Assembly: GCF_040702995.1 (NCBI RefSeq)
Contig: NZ_CP159992.1
Coordinates: 5,919,001 to 5,983,000, forward strand
Direction of reading: 5' to 3'
Source of the DNA: Paenibacillus sp. AN1007
Lineage (GTDB): Bacteria > Bacillota > Bacilli > Paenibacillales > Paenibacillaceae
Length of the DNA stretch: 64,000 nt
Both the position numbers and the translations under genes were made by a program. How positions within the stretch are numbered: the stretch's first letter is position 1; every line of letters begins with the position of its first letter. The notes beneath the pieces are model-generated. The model made no database searches and was not told the DNA's origin. It saw nothing but the letters and a program-made list of their open reading frames with translations. Below, piece by piece: positions 63,947 through 64,000 of the stretch.

Positions 63947-64000
63947 TCAGCGGACATTAATCTGCAGCGGACTGTCTTTCAATGCATAGATTTTCTGCAG
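63947..64000 (-). CDS. 3' end of a gene continuing beyond the window
   Basis: The minus-strand frame enters at the window edge and encodes LQKIYALKDSPLQINVR before TGA at 63949-63947, followed by a terminator. Seventeen residues are too few to identify a family. Confidence 0.4.
   Translation of the reverse strand: MQKIYALKDSPLQINVR

Overview
The window looks like chromosomal DNA of a Paenibacillus-type Firmicute. GC content is moderate, Shine-Dalgarno sites are strong (AGGAGG/AAGGAG) with many GTG and TTG starts, and there are sigma-A-like promoters. Other pointers are large S-layer-homology (SLH) surface proteins, a membrane-bound AraC-type regulator beside an orphan solute-binding lipoprotein, plant-polysaccharide enzymes, and WXG100-type polymorphic toxins. 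The species call is inference. I saw no rRNA, tRNA, CRISPR array, intact transposase or prophage.

Layout. 1-4.2 kb: the C-terminal end of a sporulation-type histidine kinase, an aldo/keto reductase, an MmyB-type regulator and the arabinose repressor AraR. 4.2-8.9 kb: L-arabinose catabolism (ribulokinase, araD, araA). Its promoter carries a perfect TGTACGTACA AraR operator in the -35/-10 spacer, and a tandem, highly structured ~184-bp repeat separates araD from araA. 9-14.3 kb: an AAC(3)-family acetyltransferase, an AraC regulator with an SDR, and a membrane diguanylate cyclase. 14.3-20.6 kb: an accessory island with two WXG100-like toxins facing each other (one with a papain-like C-terminus), candidate immunity genes, several decayed immunity-gene fragments and a duplicated promoter-proximal element. 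20.6-25.7 kb: a five-gene Opp/Nik/Cnt-type ABC transporter operon preceded by two Zur-like boxes. 26-32 kb: malate:quinone oxidoreductase, then a large double-kinase hybrid sensor divergent from its REC-SARP-like regulator. 32-43.4 kb: a giant SLH protein interrupted by an in-frame TAA, a MXAN_6230/SCO0854-like protein and uncharacterised proteins. 43.5-48 kb: a MITE-like element, a frameshifted solute-binding lipoprotein and a frameshifted membrane AraC regulator. 48-55 kb: an SLH-anchored acid phosphatase carrying an autotransporter-type beta-strand repeat, a rhamnogalacturonan lyase (PL4), a TPR-SUKH protein and a DinB-like protein. 55.3-61.3 kb: a second copy of the REC-SARP/double-kinase pair, a GlnK/YcbA-like kinase and the stump of its response regulator. 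61.4-64 kb: a small unknown protein, a CE2-like esterase, a DHFR/RibD-like protein and the 3' end of another gene.

Common theme. The window combines plant cell-wall sugar use (arabinose catabolism, PL4 lyase, CE2-like esterase, solute-binding protein) with surface display (SLH proteins), signalling and interbacterial conflict. Five reading frames are broken by single-base changes at short homopolymers (near 15861, 17363, 45023, 47642 and 61189), and one long gene has a nonsense codon at 35146. These may be real pseudogenes or sequencing errors, and the reader should keep that ambiguity in mind.
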